Shown in pieces: positions 16,354-25,105 of a stretch of DNA of 64,000 nucleotides. A model generated the notes under the pieces. It had not been told where the DNA came from. It saw only the letters and a list, made by a program, of their open reading frames with translations, and did no database searches. Origin of the DNA: Streptomyces flavotricini (GTDB taxonomy: Bacteria; Actinomycetota; Actinomycetes; Streptomycetales; Streptomycetaceae); the NCBI RefSeq assembly GCF_020639365.1, contig NZ_JAINUL010000001.1, forward strand, positions 589,323 to 653,322. The letters run 5' to 3'. Positions within the stretch are counted from its first letter, which is position 1. Every line of letters starts with the position of its first letter. The position numbers and the translations under genes were made by a program.

Positions 16354-17022
16354 TTGCCTTTCGCGCACACCGCCGAGGCGGTACGGGCATGGGTCCACGG
16401 TTGGTCCGCTTCGCGCGGTGCAGCCGAACCCGCGCCCTCCGCCTGGGGTTTCACCATCGACGTGGGCCTGCACGGGCACGTCATGCGCCACGTCCTGCAC
16501 TCTGCGGACGAGGCGACCGTCCGCGGGATCACCGGTAGCGCCACCGCTCCCGGCGTCTGGCTGAAGGCCTTCGTTCCGCCGGAAACGCTCGAACCCTGGC
16601 TCGCCCCCGGCTGGCACCTCGCCGGCGGAGCCGGCTACCTGATGTCCGCCTCCCTGCCCCTGGCCCCCGCCCGGGCCCCGGGCCGCATCCCCGAGGGGTA
16701 CCGGATGAACACCTGGACACGTGACGGCGTCACCCGCGCTCTGGTCCGTACCGCCGACGGGGCTTTCGCCGCGCGCGCCCAGATCGCCGTCACCGGCCAC
16801 ACCGCCGTCGTCGACCAGGTGGAGACCGACCCGGCCCACCAGCGCCGCGGCCTGGGGCGCCTGGTGATGGACAGGCTCACCGAGGCCGCCGCGGAGCAGG
16901 GGGCGACGGCAGGCGTGCTGGGCGCGACACCGGAGGGCCGGGCCCTGTACGAGGCGACGGGATGGCGCGTACTGGCCCCGCTGACCAGTGCCCTGCGCGG
17001 CCCGGACCCGGCCGGCACCTGA
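16354..17022 (+). CDS. GNAT family N-acetyltransferase
   Basis: 222 aa. The C-terminal ~100 residues form a GNAT domain with the acetyl-CoA motif VETDPAHQRRGLGRLVMDRL, then LGATPEGRALYEATGWRV. The N-terminal half is a degenerate second GNAT-like lobe (VMRHVLHSADEATVRGI). The start is TTG at 16354, supported by GAGGGGGAAG 5 nt upstream; no ATG or GTG fits as well. Substrate unknown. It is divergent from the FMN reductase and convergent with livF. Confidence 0.82.
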   Translation: MPFAHTAEAVRAWVHGWSASRGAAEPAPSAWGFTIDVGLHGHVMRHVLHSADEATVRGITGSATAPGVWLKAFVPPETLEPWLAPGWHLAGGAGYLMSASLPLAPARAPGRIPEGYRMNTWTRDGVTRALVRTADGAFAARAQIAVTGHTAVVDQVETDPAHQRRGLGRLVMDRLTEAAAEQGATAGVLGATPEGRALYEATGWRVLAPLTSALRGPDPAGT

Positions 17023-17038
17023 GGGAGCGGCAGGCGCG

Positions 17039-17063
17039 CCGCGGCCGCGGTGAGCGGCCGCGG
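17039..17063. terminator. bidirectional hairpin terminator
   Basis: CCGCGGCCGC (17039-17048) and GCGGCCGCGG (17054-17063) form a perfect 10-bp stem with a 5-nt GGTGA loop, between the convergent GNAT and livF genes. Confidence 0.65.
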
Positions 17064-17106
17064 TGGCGGCGACGACCCCCTGGGGAGCAGCGGGTGCGTG
17101 GTGGTG

Positions 17107-17907
17107 TCAGGGGGTGGTCTCGCCGAGGTAGGCGGTGCGGATGCGCGGGTCGTCGAGGAGCTCGCGGGCCGGGGCGTGCATGGTGATCCGGCCTGTCTCC
17201 AGGACGTAGCCGCGGTCGGCGATCTTGAGGGCCTGGGCGGCGTTCTGCTCGACCAGGAGCACCGTGGTGCCCTGGGCGTTGATCTCCTTGATGATCTCGA
17301 AGATCTGCGCCACGATCAGCGGTGCCAGGCCCATCGACGGCTCGTCGAGGAGCAGCAGTTCGGGGCGGCCCATCAGGGCGCGTCCCATGGCGAGCATCTG
17401 CTGCTCCCCGCCGGAGAGGGTGCCGGCCTGCTGGGTGCGCCGCTCGGCCAGGCGGGGGAAGAGGGTGAACACCCGCTCCAGGTCCTCCTGCCGTAGCCGT
17501 TTGAAGCGGTAGGCGCCCATGTGGAGGTTCTCCAGGACGGTCATGTCGGCGAAGACCCTGCGGCCTTCCGGCGAGTGGCCGATGCCGAGGCCCACGACCG
17601 CGTGGGAGGAGACGCCGTCGATGCGTTCCCCGCAGAACCGCACCTCTCCCGCGGTGGGTCGGTGCAGGCCGGAGACGGTGCGCAGGGTGGTGGTCTTGCC
17701 GGCGCCGTTGGCGCCGAGCAGTGCGACCACCTCTCCCTCGCGGACGACCATGTCGATGCCCCGCAGCGCGCTGATCGCACCGTAGGACACGTGGAGATCG
17801 GCGAGTTCCAGGATCGCCGGTGCCGGGGCCGTGGCAGGGGCTGTGGCCGGAGCCGGAGCCGGGTCCGTGGTGGCGGTCCTGTGCACGAGGTGCGTCGCTG
17901 CGGTCAT
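17107..17907 (-). CDS. livF: branched-chain amino-acid-type ABC transporter, ATP-binding protein LivF
   Basis: 266 aa. Walker A GANGAGKTT, signature LSGGEQQMLAMGRALM, Walker B LLLLDEPSMGLAPL and the LivF-type LLVEQNAAQALKIADRGYVL ending are all intact. A ~30-residue Ala/Pro/Thr-repeat N-terminus is unusual but common in Streptomyces. It is the last gene of the five-gene operon; its ATG overlaps the livG stop (ATGA). It powers import of leucine/isoleucine/valine or related amides with LivG. The exact substrate is not known. Confidence 0.92.
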   Translation of the reverse strand: MTAATHLVHRTATTDPAPAPATAPATAPAPAILELADLHVSYGAISALRGIDMVVREGEVVALLGANGAGKTTTLRTVSGLHRPTAGEVRFCGERIDGVSSHAVVGLGIGHSPEGRRVFADMTVLENLHMGAYRFKRLRQEDLERVFTLFPRLAERRTQQAGTLSGGEQQMLAMGRALMGRPELLLLDEPSMGLAPLIVAQIFEIIKEINAQGTTVLLVEQNAAQALKIADRGYVLETGRITMHAPARELLDDPRIRTAYLGETTP

Positions 17908-18770
17908 CGGGTCCGTCCTTGCCGGGAGTCCGTGTCGGAGGTGCCGAGGTAGGCCTCCACGACCGCCGGGTCGCGCTGCACCTCGGACGGCGGGCCGGAG
18001 GCGATGACCTTGCCGAAGTTGAGCACGGTCACCCGGTCGGCCACCGAGGTCACCAGGGGCATGTCGTGTTCGATCAGCAGCACGCTGATGCCGAGTTCAT
18101 GGTTGATGCGGCGGATCAGCGCGGCCAGTTCCCGCTTCTCGGTCGGGTTGGTGCCCGCGGCCGGTTCGTCCAGGAGGAGCAGCCGGGGGCCCGTGGCCAG
18201 CGCCCTGGCGATCTCCAGCCGGCGCTGGTCGCCGTAGGAGAGGGAGTCGGCCCTCTCCTCGGCCCGGTCGTCGAGGCCCACGAGTGCGAGCAGGCGCCGG
18301 GCCGTTCCCTCGGCGGCGCGTTCCTCCGCCTTCGCCCGGGGCAGGCCGAGCATGATGCCGAGCGGCCCGGATCGGGTTCCGCTCTCCGCGGCGACCTTGA
18401 CGTTCTCCAGGGCGGTCAGGGCGGAGAAGAGGCGGATGTTCTGGAAGGTGCGGGCCACACCGAGCCGGTTGACGTGGTGGGGCTTGCGGCCGAGCAGGCT
18501 GTGTTCCGTACCGGCGTCGGTGCGCAGGAGCACCTGCCCTTCCTGTGGTGCGTAGGCGCCGGTGAGCGAGTTGAACAAGGAGGTCTTGCCCGCGCCGTTG
18601 GGGCCGATCACGGCGTGGATCTCGCCCCGGCGTACGGTCAGGTCCACTTCGCAGAGGGAGACCAGGCCGCCGAAGCGCAGGGTCACCCCCGATACCTGGA
18701 GGACCGGATCGGAGGTGGCGGGTGCCGGCGGCCGCGCCGCCGCCGTGCGTTCTGCGAGTGTGGTCGTCAT
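17904..18770 (-). CDS. livG: branched-chain amino-acid-type ABC transporter, ATP-binding protein LivG
   Basis: 288 aa. Walker A GPNGAGKTSLFN, signature LSYGDQRRLEIARALA, Walker B LLLLDEPAAGTNPTEKREL and the LivG-specific FGGLVSLCEVDLTV and VARTFQNIRLF stretches are present. GGGAGGCATC precedes ATG 18770. It overlaps livM and livF by 4 nt each, so all three are coupled. Confidence 0.92.
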   Translation of the reverse strand: MTTTLAERTAAARPPAPATSDPVLQVSGVTLRFGGLVSLCEVDLTVRRGEIHAVIGPNGAGKTSLFNSLTGAYAPQEGQVLLRTDAGTEHSLLGRKPHHVNRLGVARTFQNIRLFSALTALENVKVAAESGTRSGPLGIMLGLPRAKAEERAAEGTARRLLALVGLDDRAEERADSLSYGDQRRLEIARALATGPRLLLLDEPAAGTNPTEKRELAALIRRINHELGISVLLIEHDMPLVTSVADRVTVLNFGKVIASGPPSEVQRDPAVVEAYLGTSDTDSRQGRTR

Positions 18771-20194
18771 GATGCCTCCCGCGTGCGGACGGTGCGCCTG
18801 CGGCGCCTGGCGGGCAGGAGTCCCTGCGGGCGGTAGATCATCATGACCACCAGCAGGGCGCCCAGGTACATGAACCGGTCCTTCTGGTCCACCACGTCCT
18901 TGAGGCCGTGCGGCAGATAGGCCAGGAGTGCGGCCCCCAGCAGGACGCCGGGGATGGACCCCATTCCGCCGAAGATCACGTAGGCGAGGACCAGCACCGA
19001 GTACAGCAGCGGAAAGTTCTCGGGGTTGATGAACCCGACCTTGCTGGCGTAGACGGCGCCGGCGACTCCGGAGGTGGAGGCGCCGATGGCGAAGGCCATG
19101 AGCTTGTACTTCACCGTGTCCACGCCGTGCGCGGCCGCGGCGACCTCGTCCTCGCGGATGGCCTCCCAGGTGCGTCCGATCTTGGAGCGCACCAGCTTGC
19201 GGAAGAGCAGCACCAGGACCGTGATCAAGCCGATGAGCAGCCACAGGTAGTCCAGCGGGTCCAGGCCCCAGCGGTACTGCAGGGGGCCGAGGTCGACGGA
19301 GAAGTGCGGGATGCCGAAGACGCCCAGGGAGCCGCCCGTCACCGATTCGGCGTTCTTGGCGATCAGGTAGATGATCTCGTGGAAGCCGAGGGTGACGATG
19401 GCGAGGTAGTCGCCCCGCAGGCGCAGGGTCGGGGCGCCGAGCAGGATCCCCGCGAGCAGACAGGTGACCATCGCGACGGGGATCGACAGGAACGGGTTCA
19501 GCTCGAACGGCGGCTTGACGGGCAGTTGTCCGCTCCAGAAAGCGGTGCTGTAGCTGCCGATCGCGAAGAACGCCACGAATCCGAGGTCGAGCAGACCGGC
19601 CCAGCCGATGACGACGTTGAGTCCGAGGGCGAGCAGGACGTAGATGCCGACCCAGTCGACCAGGACCTGGTTCGTGGACCGGTCGAACAGCAGGGGCAGG
19701 AGCACGGCCGCGGCGAGCCCGGCCACCACGAGCGCCACGCGCAGCCGGGGGCTGCTGTCGAGGGCCGGGCGGATCCTGGCCAGCGGAGCGGCGGCGGCCC
19801 TGGCGCCGGAGGCCACGGCACGGCGCGGGACGGCGCCGAACTCGGCGATCGCCCAGAGGGCGACGGCCGCGGCGATCCAGGCCCACAGAGCGGTCCCGGT
19901 GAAGGTCGTGCGCAGGGAGAACAGCAGGTCGGCTCCGGATCCCTGTTCGCCGGTCATCACGGCGAGCAGGACGCCGACGGCGGTGAGGGCGCACAGCCTG
20001 CGCCAGCGCGGACGCTCGTACCAGCGGTGCCCGCGCAGGGCCGCCAGGGCCTCGGCCGAGGGCCGGGCGGGGCGGAAGGACACCGTGGACGCCGTGGACG
20101 CCGTGGACGCCGTGGACGCCGTGGACGCCGTGGACACCGGGAGGTGCGCGACCTGCACCGCGGTCACCGCGCTCGTGTCGTTGAGCGTGCTCAT
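18767..20194 (-). CDS. livM: branched-chain amino-acid-type ABC transporter permease LivM
   Basis: 475 aa, longer than typical LivM (~350-420) because of an N-terminal extension. It has ~10 hydrophobic segments, the family core LNVVIGWAGLLDLGFVAFFA, RGDYLAIVTLGFHEI, the EAA-like AIREDEVAAAAHGVD and the final MIYRPQGLLPARR. Near residue 20 a Ser-Thr-Ala tandem repeat (six units) is encoded by 9-bp DNA repeats. ATG 20194 overlaps the livH stop. Inner-membrane channel subunit partnered with LivH. Confidence 0.92.
   Translation of the reverse strand: MSTLNDTSAVTAVQVAHLPVSTASTASTASTASTASTVSFRPARPSAEALAALRGHRWYERPRWRRLCALTAVGVLLAVMTGEQGSGADLLFSLRTTFTGTALWAWIAAAVALWAIAEFGAVPRRAVASGARAAAAPLARIRPALDSSPRLRVALVVAGLAAAVLLPLLFDRSTNQVLVDWVGIYVLLALGLNVVIGWAGLLDLGFVAFFAIGSYSTAFWSGQLPVKPPFELNPFLSIPVAMVTCLLAGILLGAPTLRLRGDYLAIVTLGFHEIIYLIAKNAESVTGGSLGVFGIPHFSVDLGPLQYRWGLDPLDYLWLLIGLITVLVLLFRKLVRSKIGRTWEAIREDEVAAAAHGVDTVKYKLMAFAIGASTSGVAGAVYASKVGFINPENFPLLYSVLVLAYVIFGGMGSIPGVLLGAALLAYLPHGLKDVVDQKDRFMYLGALLVVMMIYRPQGLLPARRRRRTVRTREAS
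20085..20138. repeat. 9-bp tandem repeat inside livM
   Basis: Six copies of GTGGACGCC (the last ends ACC), encoding Ser-Thr-Ala units in the N-terminal tail of LivM. The repeat keeps frame and would vary in length by slippage without breaking the gene. Confidence 0.9.
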
Positions 20195-21111
20195 GCCGTC
20201 CTCCCGAGCTTCGCGCCGAGGATGCCGGTCGGACGGAACATCAACACGAGGACCAGGACGGCGAAGGCCGCGACGTAGCGCCATTCCTCGCCGAACAGCG
20301 GGACGTTGTAGGTCTCGACCAGGCCGAGAAGCATTCCGCCCAGCATGGCACCGCGAAGGTTGCCGATGCCGCCGAGGACGGCCGCGGCGAAGGCCGTGAT
20401 GCCGGGGATGAAGCCCATGGTGAAGGAGACCTGGCTGTTGAGCCCGAAGAGGAAGCCGGCGATTCCGCCGAGGACCCCGCCGATCACGAACGTACGGGAG
20501 ACGATCCTGTCGATGTCGACGCCCATCAGGCCGGCGGCTTCGGGGTCCTGTGCGACGGCCCGGATGGCGGAGCCCAGCTTGGTACGGCGCACCAGCAGGT
20601 CGAGACCGACGATCATCGCCAGCGCGGCGACGATCAGAAGCAGCTTGACGACGTCGACCGGTGCTCCGAGAACGTGGAAGAGCACGCCGTTGTCGAAGAG
20701 CGCGGGCATGGCCTTGGGGTCGCGCCCGAAGAGCTTGCCCGCGAGGTTGTAGAGGAAGAACGAGGCCCCGATGGCACTGATCAGGAAGATCAGCGCGGGC
20801 GCGTTGCGCTTGCGCAGCGGCCGGTAGGCGACCTTCTCCAGGCCGAAGGCGGTGCCCGCCCCGACCAGGCCGGAGACGACCAGGCCGAGGAGGACGAGCA
20901 GGACCGACACCAGCCCGGAGGGGTGGCCGGGGGCGACCTCGGTGAGCACGATCAGCGCTCCGAAGCCGCCCAGCATGAACACCTCGCTGTGCGCGAAGTT
21001 GATCAGCTTGAGCACGCCGTAGACCAGGGTGTAGCCGATGGCGATCACGGAGTACAGGGCGCCGAGCGCGAGGCCCGGGACCAGGTAGTCACGGAATTCC
21101 AGGAGTGTCAT
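20191..21111 (-). CDS. livH: branched-chain amino-acid-type ABC transporter permease LivH
   Basis: 306 aa, normal length, with ~8 membrane segments. The family start YLVPGLALGALYSVIAIGYT and LINFAHSEVFMLGGF, the EAA loop AVAQDPEAAGLMGVDIDRIV and the C-terminal MFRPTGILG are intact. It lies 6 bases downstream of livK and overlaps livM by 4 nt. Confidence 0.92.
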   Translation of the reverse strand: MTLLEFRDYLVPGLALGALYSVIAIGYTLVYGVLKLINFAHSEVFMLGGFGALIVLTEVAPGHPSGLVSVLLVLLGLVVSGLVGAGTAFGLEKVAYRPLRKRNAPALIFLISAIGASFFLYNLAGKLFGRDPKAMPALFDNGVLFHVLGAPVDVVKLLLIVAALAMIVGLDLLVRRTKLGSAIRAVAQDPEAAGLMGVDIDRIVSRTFVIGGVLGGIAGFLFGLNSQVSFTMGFIPGITAFAAAVLGGIGNLRGAMLGGMLLGLVETYNVPLFGEEWRYVAAFAVLVLVLMFRPTGILGAKLGRTA

Positions 21112-21117
21112 CGGTCG

Positions 21118-22314
21118 TCAGCCCGCGCTCACCAGCGTGTCGACGTTGCCCTTGAGCGTGATCCGGCCGCCCTTGACCTCGCTGAGGTAGATGCCGTTGC
21201 CGGCGAACTCGCCGTTCTCCTTGAACGAGAACTGCCGCGTGAGGCCCTTGTAGTCGGCCTTCTTCACCTTCTCCAGGACGGCTTCGCGCCGTACGTCGCC
21301 GCCGTCGCCGCCGCCGAGCGCCTTGATCTGCTCGATGATGAGGTTGGTGGCGTCGTAGGACTCGGCCGAGTACAGGCCGGGCGGGGCCTTGTACTCCGTC
21401 TTGTAGTCCTCGGCGAACTGCTTGGTGCCCGGGTCGACGTTGGCGTCCAGGCACTGGCAGGTCAGCAGCCAGCCCTCGGCCGCGTCGCCGGCCAGCTCGG
21501 TGAACTTCTTGTCGTACGTCCCGTCGCTGGCGATCTTCGGCTTGTCGAAGCCGACGTCCTTGAGCTTCTTGGCGAACGGCGCCGCGTCCGAGTAGAGCCC
21601 GTTGTAGATGAGCGCGTCGGCGCCGGAGTGCTTCACGGCCGTCGCGGCGGCGGTGTAGTCGGGGGTCTTCGCCGGGACGCCGGCCTTGACGACCTCGACA
21701 CCGGCTTCCTTGAGCTGCTTCTCGGCGACCTTGGAAAGGCCGACGCCGTACTCGCTCTTGTCGTCGACGACGTAGACCTTCTTGGTCTTGAGCTGCCGGG
21801 TGAAGTAGGTGACCATGGCGCCGCCTTGGGCGTTGTCGTTCGGGACGGAACGCACGAAGGAGCGGAATCCGAGTTCGGGCAGGCCCGGGTTGCTGGCGTG
21901 GGAGACGGAGACCAGGCCGGCTTCCGAGTACAGCCGGCCCGAGGCCTTGGCCGCGCCGGAGAAGGCGGGGCCGACCAGACCGACGACGCTCTCGTCGTCG
22001 ATGAGCTTCTGCGCCGCGGCCGGGGACTGGTCCGGGGAGCCGGCGTCGTCGGACGCGGCGTACTCGACGTGGAAGGCCAGGTCGCCCCGGGCGTTGGCCT
22101 GCTTGACGGCCAGCTTGACGCCGTTCTCCATGTTCACGCCGATGGCGGAGCTCTCGCCCGTGAGCGGCCCCTGGAAGCCGATCTTGTAGATCGGCTTTCC
22201 GTCGCTGCCGACGCGGGCGGCACCGTCGTCCTTGTTGCAGCCGGTCAGCGCGGTCGCGCCCGTGACGACGAGCGCGGCGCACATCGACACCATCGACAAC
22301 TTCCTGCGGTTCAC
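21118..22314 (-). CDS. livK: branched-chain amino-acid-type substrate-binding lipoprotein LivK
   Basis: 398 aa. A lipoprotein signal is seen (basic MNRRKLS, hydrophobic core, lipobox ALTGC with Cys26), so it is anchored outside the membrane. The periplasmic-binding type I fold is recognised by YKIGFQGPLTGESSAIGVNM, VVGLVGPAFSGAAKASG and VSHASNPGLPELGF. The GTG start at 22314 places the signal peptide correctly; longer upstream frames do not. It is the first gene of livKHMGF, with its promoter in the long gap facing ohr. Confidence 0.9.
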   Translation of the reverse strand: MNRRKLSMVSMCAALVVTGATALTGCNKDDGAARVGSDGKPIYKIGFQGPLTGESSAIGVNMENGVKLAVKQANARGDLAFHVEYAASDDAGSPDQSPAAAQKLIDDESVVGLVGPAFSGAAKASGRLYSEAGLVSVSHASNPGLPELGFRSFVRSVPNDNAQGGAMVTYFTRQLKTKKVYVVDDKSEYGVGLSKVAEKQLKEAGVEVVKAGVPAKTPDYTAAATAVKHSGADALIYNGLYSDAAPFAKKLKDVGFDKPKIASDGTYDKKFTELAGDAAEGWLLTCQCLDANVDPGTKQFAEDYKTEYKAPPGLYSAESYDATNLIIEQIKALGGGDGGDVRREAVLEKVKKADYKGLTRQFSFKENGEFAGNGIYLSEVKGGRITLKGNVDTLVSAG

Positions 22315-22683
22315 TTCTGCTCCCTGTGACTGTCCGTGGATCGACAGGGGTGGTTTGCTCGACCCCCCGAACCGCACGTTGATGGCGTGCGACTCGGGCA
22401 CCGTAGTCAGCGGTGATCCGGCCGTCCCGGTGCGCTTACAGAGCCGGTCAAGTCCGGGAGGACCTGTCAGGTCCACGGGGGTGAGGAGGGTCACCGCAGG
22501 TGGGCGTCCCGGCGGACCCGCTCCCGTTGCTAGATTGTCCGGTGGCCCGGTCCCCGGGCCCCGGACGAGATGCGCCGTACCCGGTCATGCACGACGACGC
22601 GCCAGGCACTGCCCCACCGGCAGGTGTCCCAGCGCTGTCCGGCCCCGGGCGGCGATCCCTCGTCGTACAGATGGGCTGACCCC
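22315..22683. promoter_or_regulatory. divergent promoter region livK/ohr with palindrome
   Basis: 369 bases without a convincing gene. GGACCTG-T-CAGGTCC (22460-22474) is a perfect 7-bp inverted repeat around one base and could be an operator for either direction. Promoters are expected on both sides, but no clear -10/-35 pair stands out. Confidence 0.4.
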
Positions 22684-23130
22684 ATGACCGTGCCGCTGAC
22701 CCGCACCCTCTACCGGACGACCGCCCGCGCCGCCGGGGGCCGTACCGGATCGGTGCTCTCCGACGACGGGCGCCTCGACGTCCGTCTGGCCCCGCCGCGC
22801 AAGAAGACGCCCGGCACCACCAACCCCGAGCAGTTGTTCGCGGCAGGGTTCGCCGCCTGTTTCACCTCCGCGCTCGCCGAGGTCGCGGCCGAGTTCGGGG
22901 CGGACGCCTCGGCCGCGCGCGTGGCGTGCGAGGTACGGCTCGGTACCACGGACACGCCCGCGGGCTACGGTCTCGCGGTCGACCTCACGGTCTCGCTGGC
23001 GGGGTGGCGGGCGGCCGACCTGCTGCCCCTGCTCCACCGGGCGGACGCGGTCTGCCCGTACTCCCAGGCAGTGCGCGGGAACATCGAGCTCGCGCTGCGG
23101 GCCGTCGACGACACCGCCGCCGATGCCTGA
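22684..23130 (+). CDS. ohr: organic hydroperoxide resistance protein (OsmC/Ohr family)
   Basis: 148 aa, typical for Ohr, a thiol peroxidase that detoxifies organic hydroperoxides in the cytosol. The two redox cysteines are present: C59 in GFAACFTSAL and C124 in CPYSQAVRGN; E50 in the NPEQLFAAG helix matches the family. ATG 22684 is chosen because it begins the conserved domain (MTVPLTRTLYRTTARAAGGR). No OhrR gene is adjacent. The end overlaps the next gene by 8 bp. Confidence 0.92.
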   Translation: MTVPLTRTLYRTTARAAGGRTGSVLSDDGRLDVRLAPPRKKTPGTTNPEQLFAAGFAACFTSALAEVAAEFGADASAARVACEVRLGTTDTPAGYGLAVDLTVSLAGWRAADLLPLLHRADAVCPYSQAVRGNIELALRAVDDTAADA

Positions 23131-23575
23131 TCCGGCCGACGCTCCCGGGAGCCTCTCGCCGGGGGACGGGCAGGGCGTCCCGGTGCCCGAGCGGGGCGCG
23201 TGGCTGCGGCGCGGCATCAGCCGCAACGGCGGCCCCCTGGTGGAAGACCGCGAAGTGGTGTGGCTGCAGGCCGGTCCGTACTTCGCCGACAGCCGGGGCT
23301 TCGCCGGTGTCACGTCCTTCGACGGCTCCCGGATCCACTTCCACCACCTGGAGGGCGAGCCCGGCGAGGACACGGGCACCTTCCGGTGGCAGGGTGCGAA
23401 CCTCGTCGAGCGCGGCACCAACACGGACGGCAGTACCTTCCTGGAGATCTGGACCCCGCTGCCCGCCGGCGACGGCGACACCGGCTCTTGGGCCGGTGCC
23501 GGCTACCACGTGGTGCGCGTCGGCCGGCATCTCGTCCATGTCGATTCCCGTGCGGGTACGTACTGGCGGACGTGA
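23123..23575 (+). CDS. hypothetical protein
   Basis: 150 aa, family not named. It is rich in beta-like strands and aromatic residues (IHFHHLEGEPGEDTG, STFLEIWTPLPAGD, VVRVGRHLVHVDSRAGTYW) and looks like a small beta-barrel or cupin/lipocalin-type fold. No signal peptide. The overlap with ohr suggests co-expression. It ends just before the degraded ATP-grasp region. Confidence 0.7.
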   Translation: MPDPADAPGSLSPGDGQGVPVPERGAWLRRGISRNGGPLVEDREVVWLQAGPYFADSRGFAGVTSFDGSRIHFHHLEGEPGEDTGTFRWQGANLVERGTNTDGSTFLEIWTPLPAGDGDTGSWAGAGYHVVRVGRHLVHVDSRAGTYWRT

Positions 23576-23750
23576 GCGGTCACGCCGAGCGGGCGCGGCG
23601 AGCCCCCTGCCGGGGATCCTCGCCGTCGCCTACTGCGGGTCGTACCGGCGCTCCTCGACCACCAGCGGCAGTGCCTCGGTGTCCGGTACGCGCAGTTCGG
23701 TCGGGACCTCGGCGTCCGGGTCGGCATCGACCGCCAGCACCAGCCCCGCA

Positions 23751-24580
23751 CCCGCGGTTCCTCGCCCGGGCCACGGTCGAACTGGCGCTGTCCGGCTCCG
23801 GATCCGGTGGATCCGATGAATGCGGTGGATGCGGTGGATGCGGTGGATGCGGTGGATGCGGGCTCTCGGGTGTGATCCGTACCGGCGGGCGCCCGGTCGG
23901 ACTCGAGCGCGCCACGGCCGGCCTACCTGCGCCCGGTGGAACCCGACTTCGTGCCCGGACTCGCCCCCGCGGAGCACGGCCGCGCCGGTCGGGTGCACGA
24001 CACGCGCTTGAGCTTCACCGAGGTCGCGCACGCCGTGGGCGGCCGCCGGATCGCGAACCCGCTGTCCGCCATGGCCTCCCCCATGTCCAAGCCCCACCAG
24101 GCCCAGCTCGTCGCCCGTCACGGGTTCCACACCCCGGCGACGCTGCTCTCCGACGACCCGGACGAGGTCCTCGGCTTCGTGGACCTGCGCCGCGGGGCGG
24201 TGTACAAGTCCGGTGGTGCCCGGTCCAGTTCCAGGAGCGCCTCGACGGCCCGGACGTACGGGTCCACGTGGTCGGCGATCGGACGTTCGCCGTCCGTGTC
24301 GACTCCACCGCGGTCGACTGCCCCTACGCCCGTGACCAGGTGGGGGCCGACGCACGGCTGCACGCCCACCGGCTCGACGACGACGTCGCCGAACGCTGCG
24401 TCGCCCTGGCCTCCGGCCTGGGGCTGCCCTTCGCGGGCGTGGACCTCAAGCTCCTCCCGGACGGCCGGATCGCCTGCTTCGAGGTCAACCCGGCGCCCGG
24501 GTTCTCCTGGTACGAGTCCGAGACGGGCCTGCCCGTCGCGGCGGCGGTCCGCCGACCGGCTGCTCGCCCCGGTCAGCTGA
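23751..24580 (+). pseudogene. RimK-like ATP-grasp protein, multiply frameshifted
   Basis: One protein can be read only by switching frame. Segment A (to ~23920) gives RFLARATVELALSGSG and SGVIRTGGRPVGLERATA. Segment B (~23925-24212) gives AYLRPVEPDFVPGLAPAEHG through ASPMSKPHQAQLVARHGF. Segment C (~24217-24545) gives CPVQFQERLDGPDVRVHVVG and VDLKLLPDGRIACFEVNPAP, the ATP-grasp metal/nucleotide site. The last residues (ADRLLAPVS) return to frame B. Around 24215 about 20 residues normally found between the blocks are missing. The N-terminus cannot be placed. At least three disruptions plus a deletion argue for decay rather than a single sequencing error. Related proteins ligate peptides or amino acids. 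Confidence 0.78.
23821..23861. repeat. 9-bp tandem repeat in the ATP-grasp remnant
   Basis: About 4.5 copies of TGCGGTGGA, read as Cys-Gly-Gly in frame A. The unit GGTGGATGC resembles the GTGGACGCC repeat in livM. It sits where family members have only a short loop, so it probably expanded after or during decay. Confidence 0.85.
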
Positions 24581-25073
24581 GGAGCGCGGAGCCGGCGCCC
24601 TCCGCCTCGGCAGCGGTGAAGGAGGAGACGAAGGTGAACGCCCGCGGGGACGGCCCGTGCGCCCGGAGGTCCGCCAGCCGCTCCAGCGCCTCGTCCACGG
24701 TCGGAAGGTGGCCGGCGGGTACCCACCACAGGACCAGGTGCGCTTCGACATGCCGGTCGAACCATTCACGGCGTCGCCGCATCACCTCCAAGTGCCCGCT
24801 GCGGTAGGCGAAGTCCCACAGCGCTTCCCGGGTCTCCCAGACGGACATGTTGACGATGACGTCCTCTCCGGCCGGCCGCAGCTCCGTGGCATCGGCCGCC
24901 CCCTCCTCCACCAGCCGCCACACGAACCCCGGCGTGCCGTCGGCGGCGGCGTTGACGGGATCGAGCAGCTCGACGAAAGACGTCATGCGCGGGTCGTCGA
25001 GCGGGTACCGGAGCGTGGCGACGTTCAGCTGGGCGAGATGGGCGGCACGCGGGCCGTACTGGGATGCGGTCAT
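24573..25073 (-). CDS. DUF3291-like protein
   Basis: 166 aa. The AQLNVATLRYPLDDPRMTSF start and VIVNMSVWETREALWDFAYR plus HLVLWWVPAGHLPTVDEALE match the small DUF3291 family, with a ferredoxin-like alpha/beta-barrel fold related to antibiotic-biosynthesis monooxygenases. Role unknown. No signal peptide. It is 32 bases downstream of the regulator gene on the same strand and probably co-transcribed with it. Its 3' end overlaps the ATP-grasp remnant by 8 bp. Confidence 0.8.
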   Translation of the reverse strand: MTASQYGPRAAHLAQLNVATLRYPLDDPRMTSFVELLDPVNAAADGTPGFVWRLVEEGAADATELRPAGEDVIVNMSVWETREALWDFAYRSGHLEVMRRRREWFDRHVEAHLVLWWVPAGHLPTVDEALERLADLRAHGPSPRAFTFVSSFTAAEAEGAGSALLS

Positions 25074-25105
25074 GTCCTCATCCCAGCACGGCCCTTATTT
25101 CTATG

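Noticed and set aside
20085..20138. CRISPR-like repeat
   Set aside because: The repeats are 9 bp, contiguous and in a coding frame, with no spacers and no cas genes.
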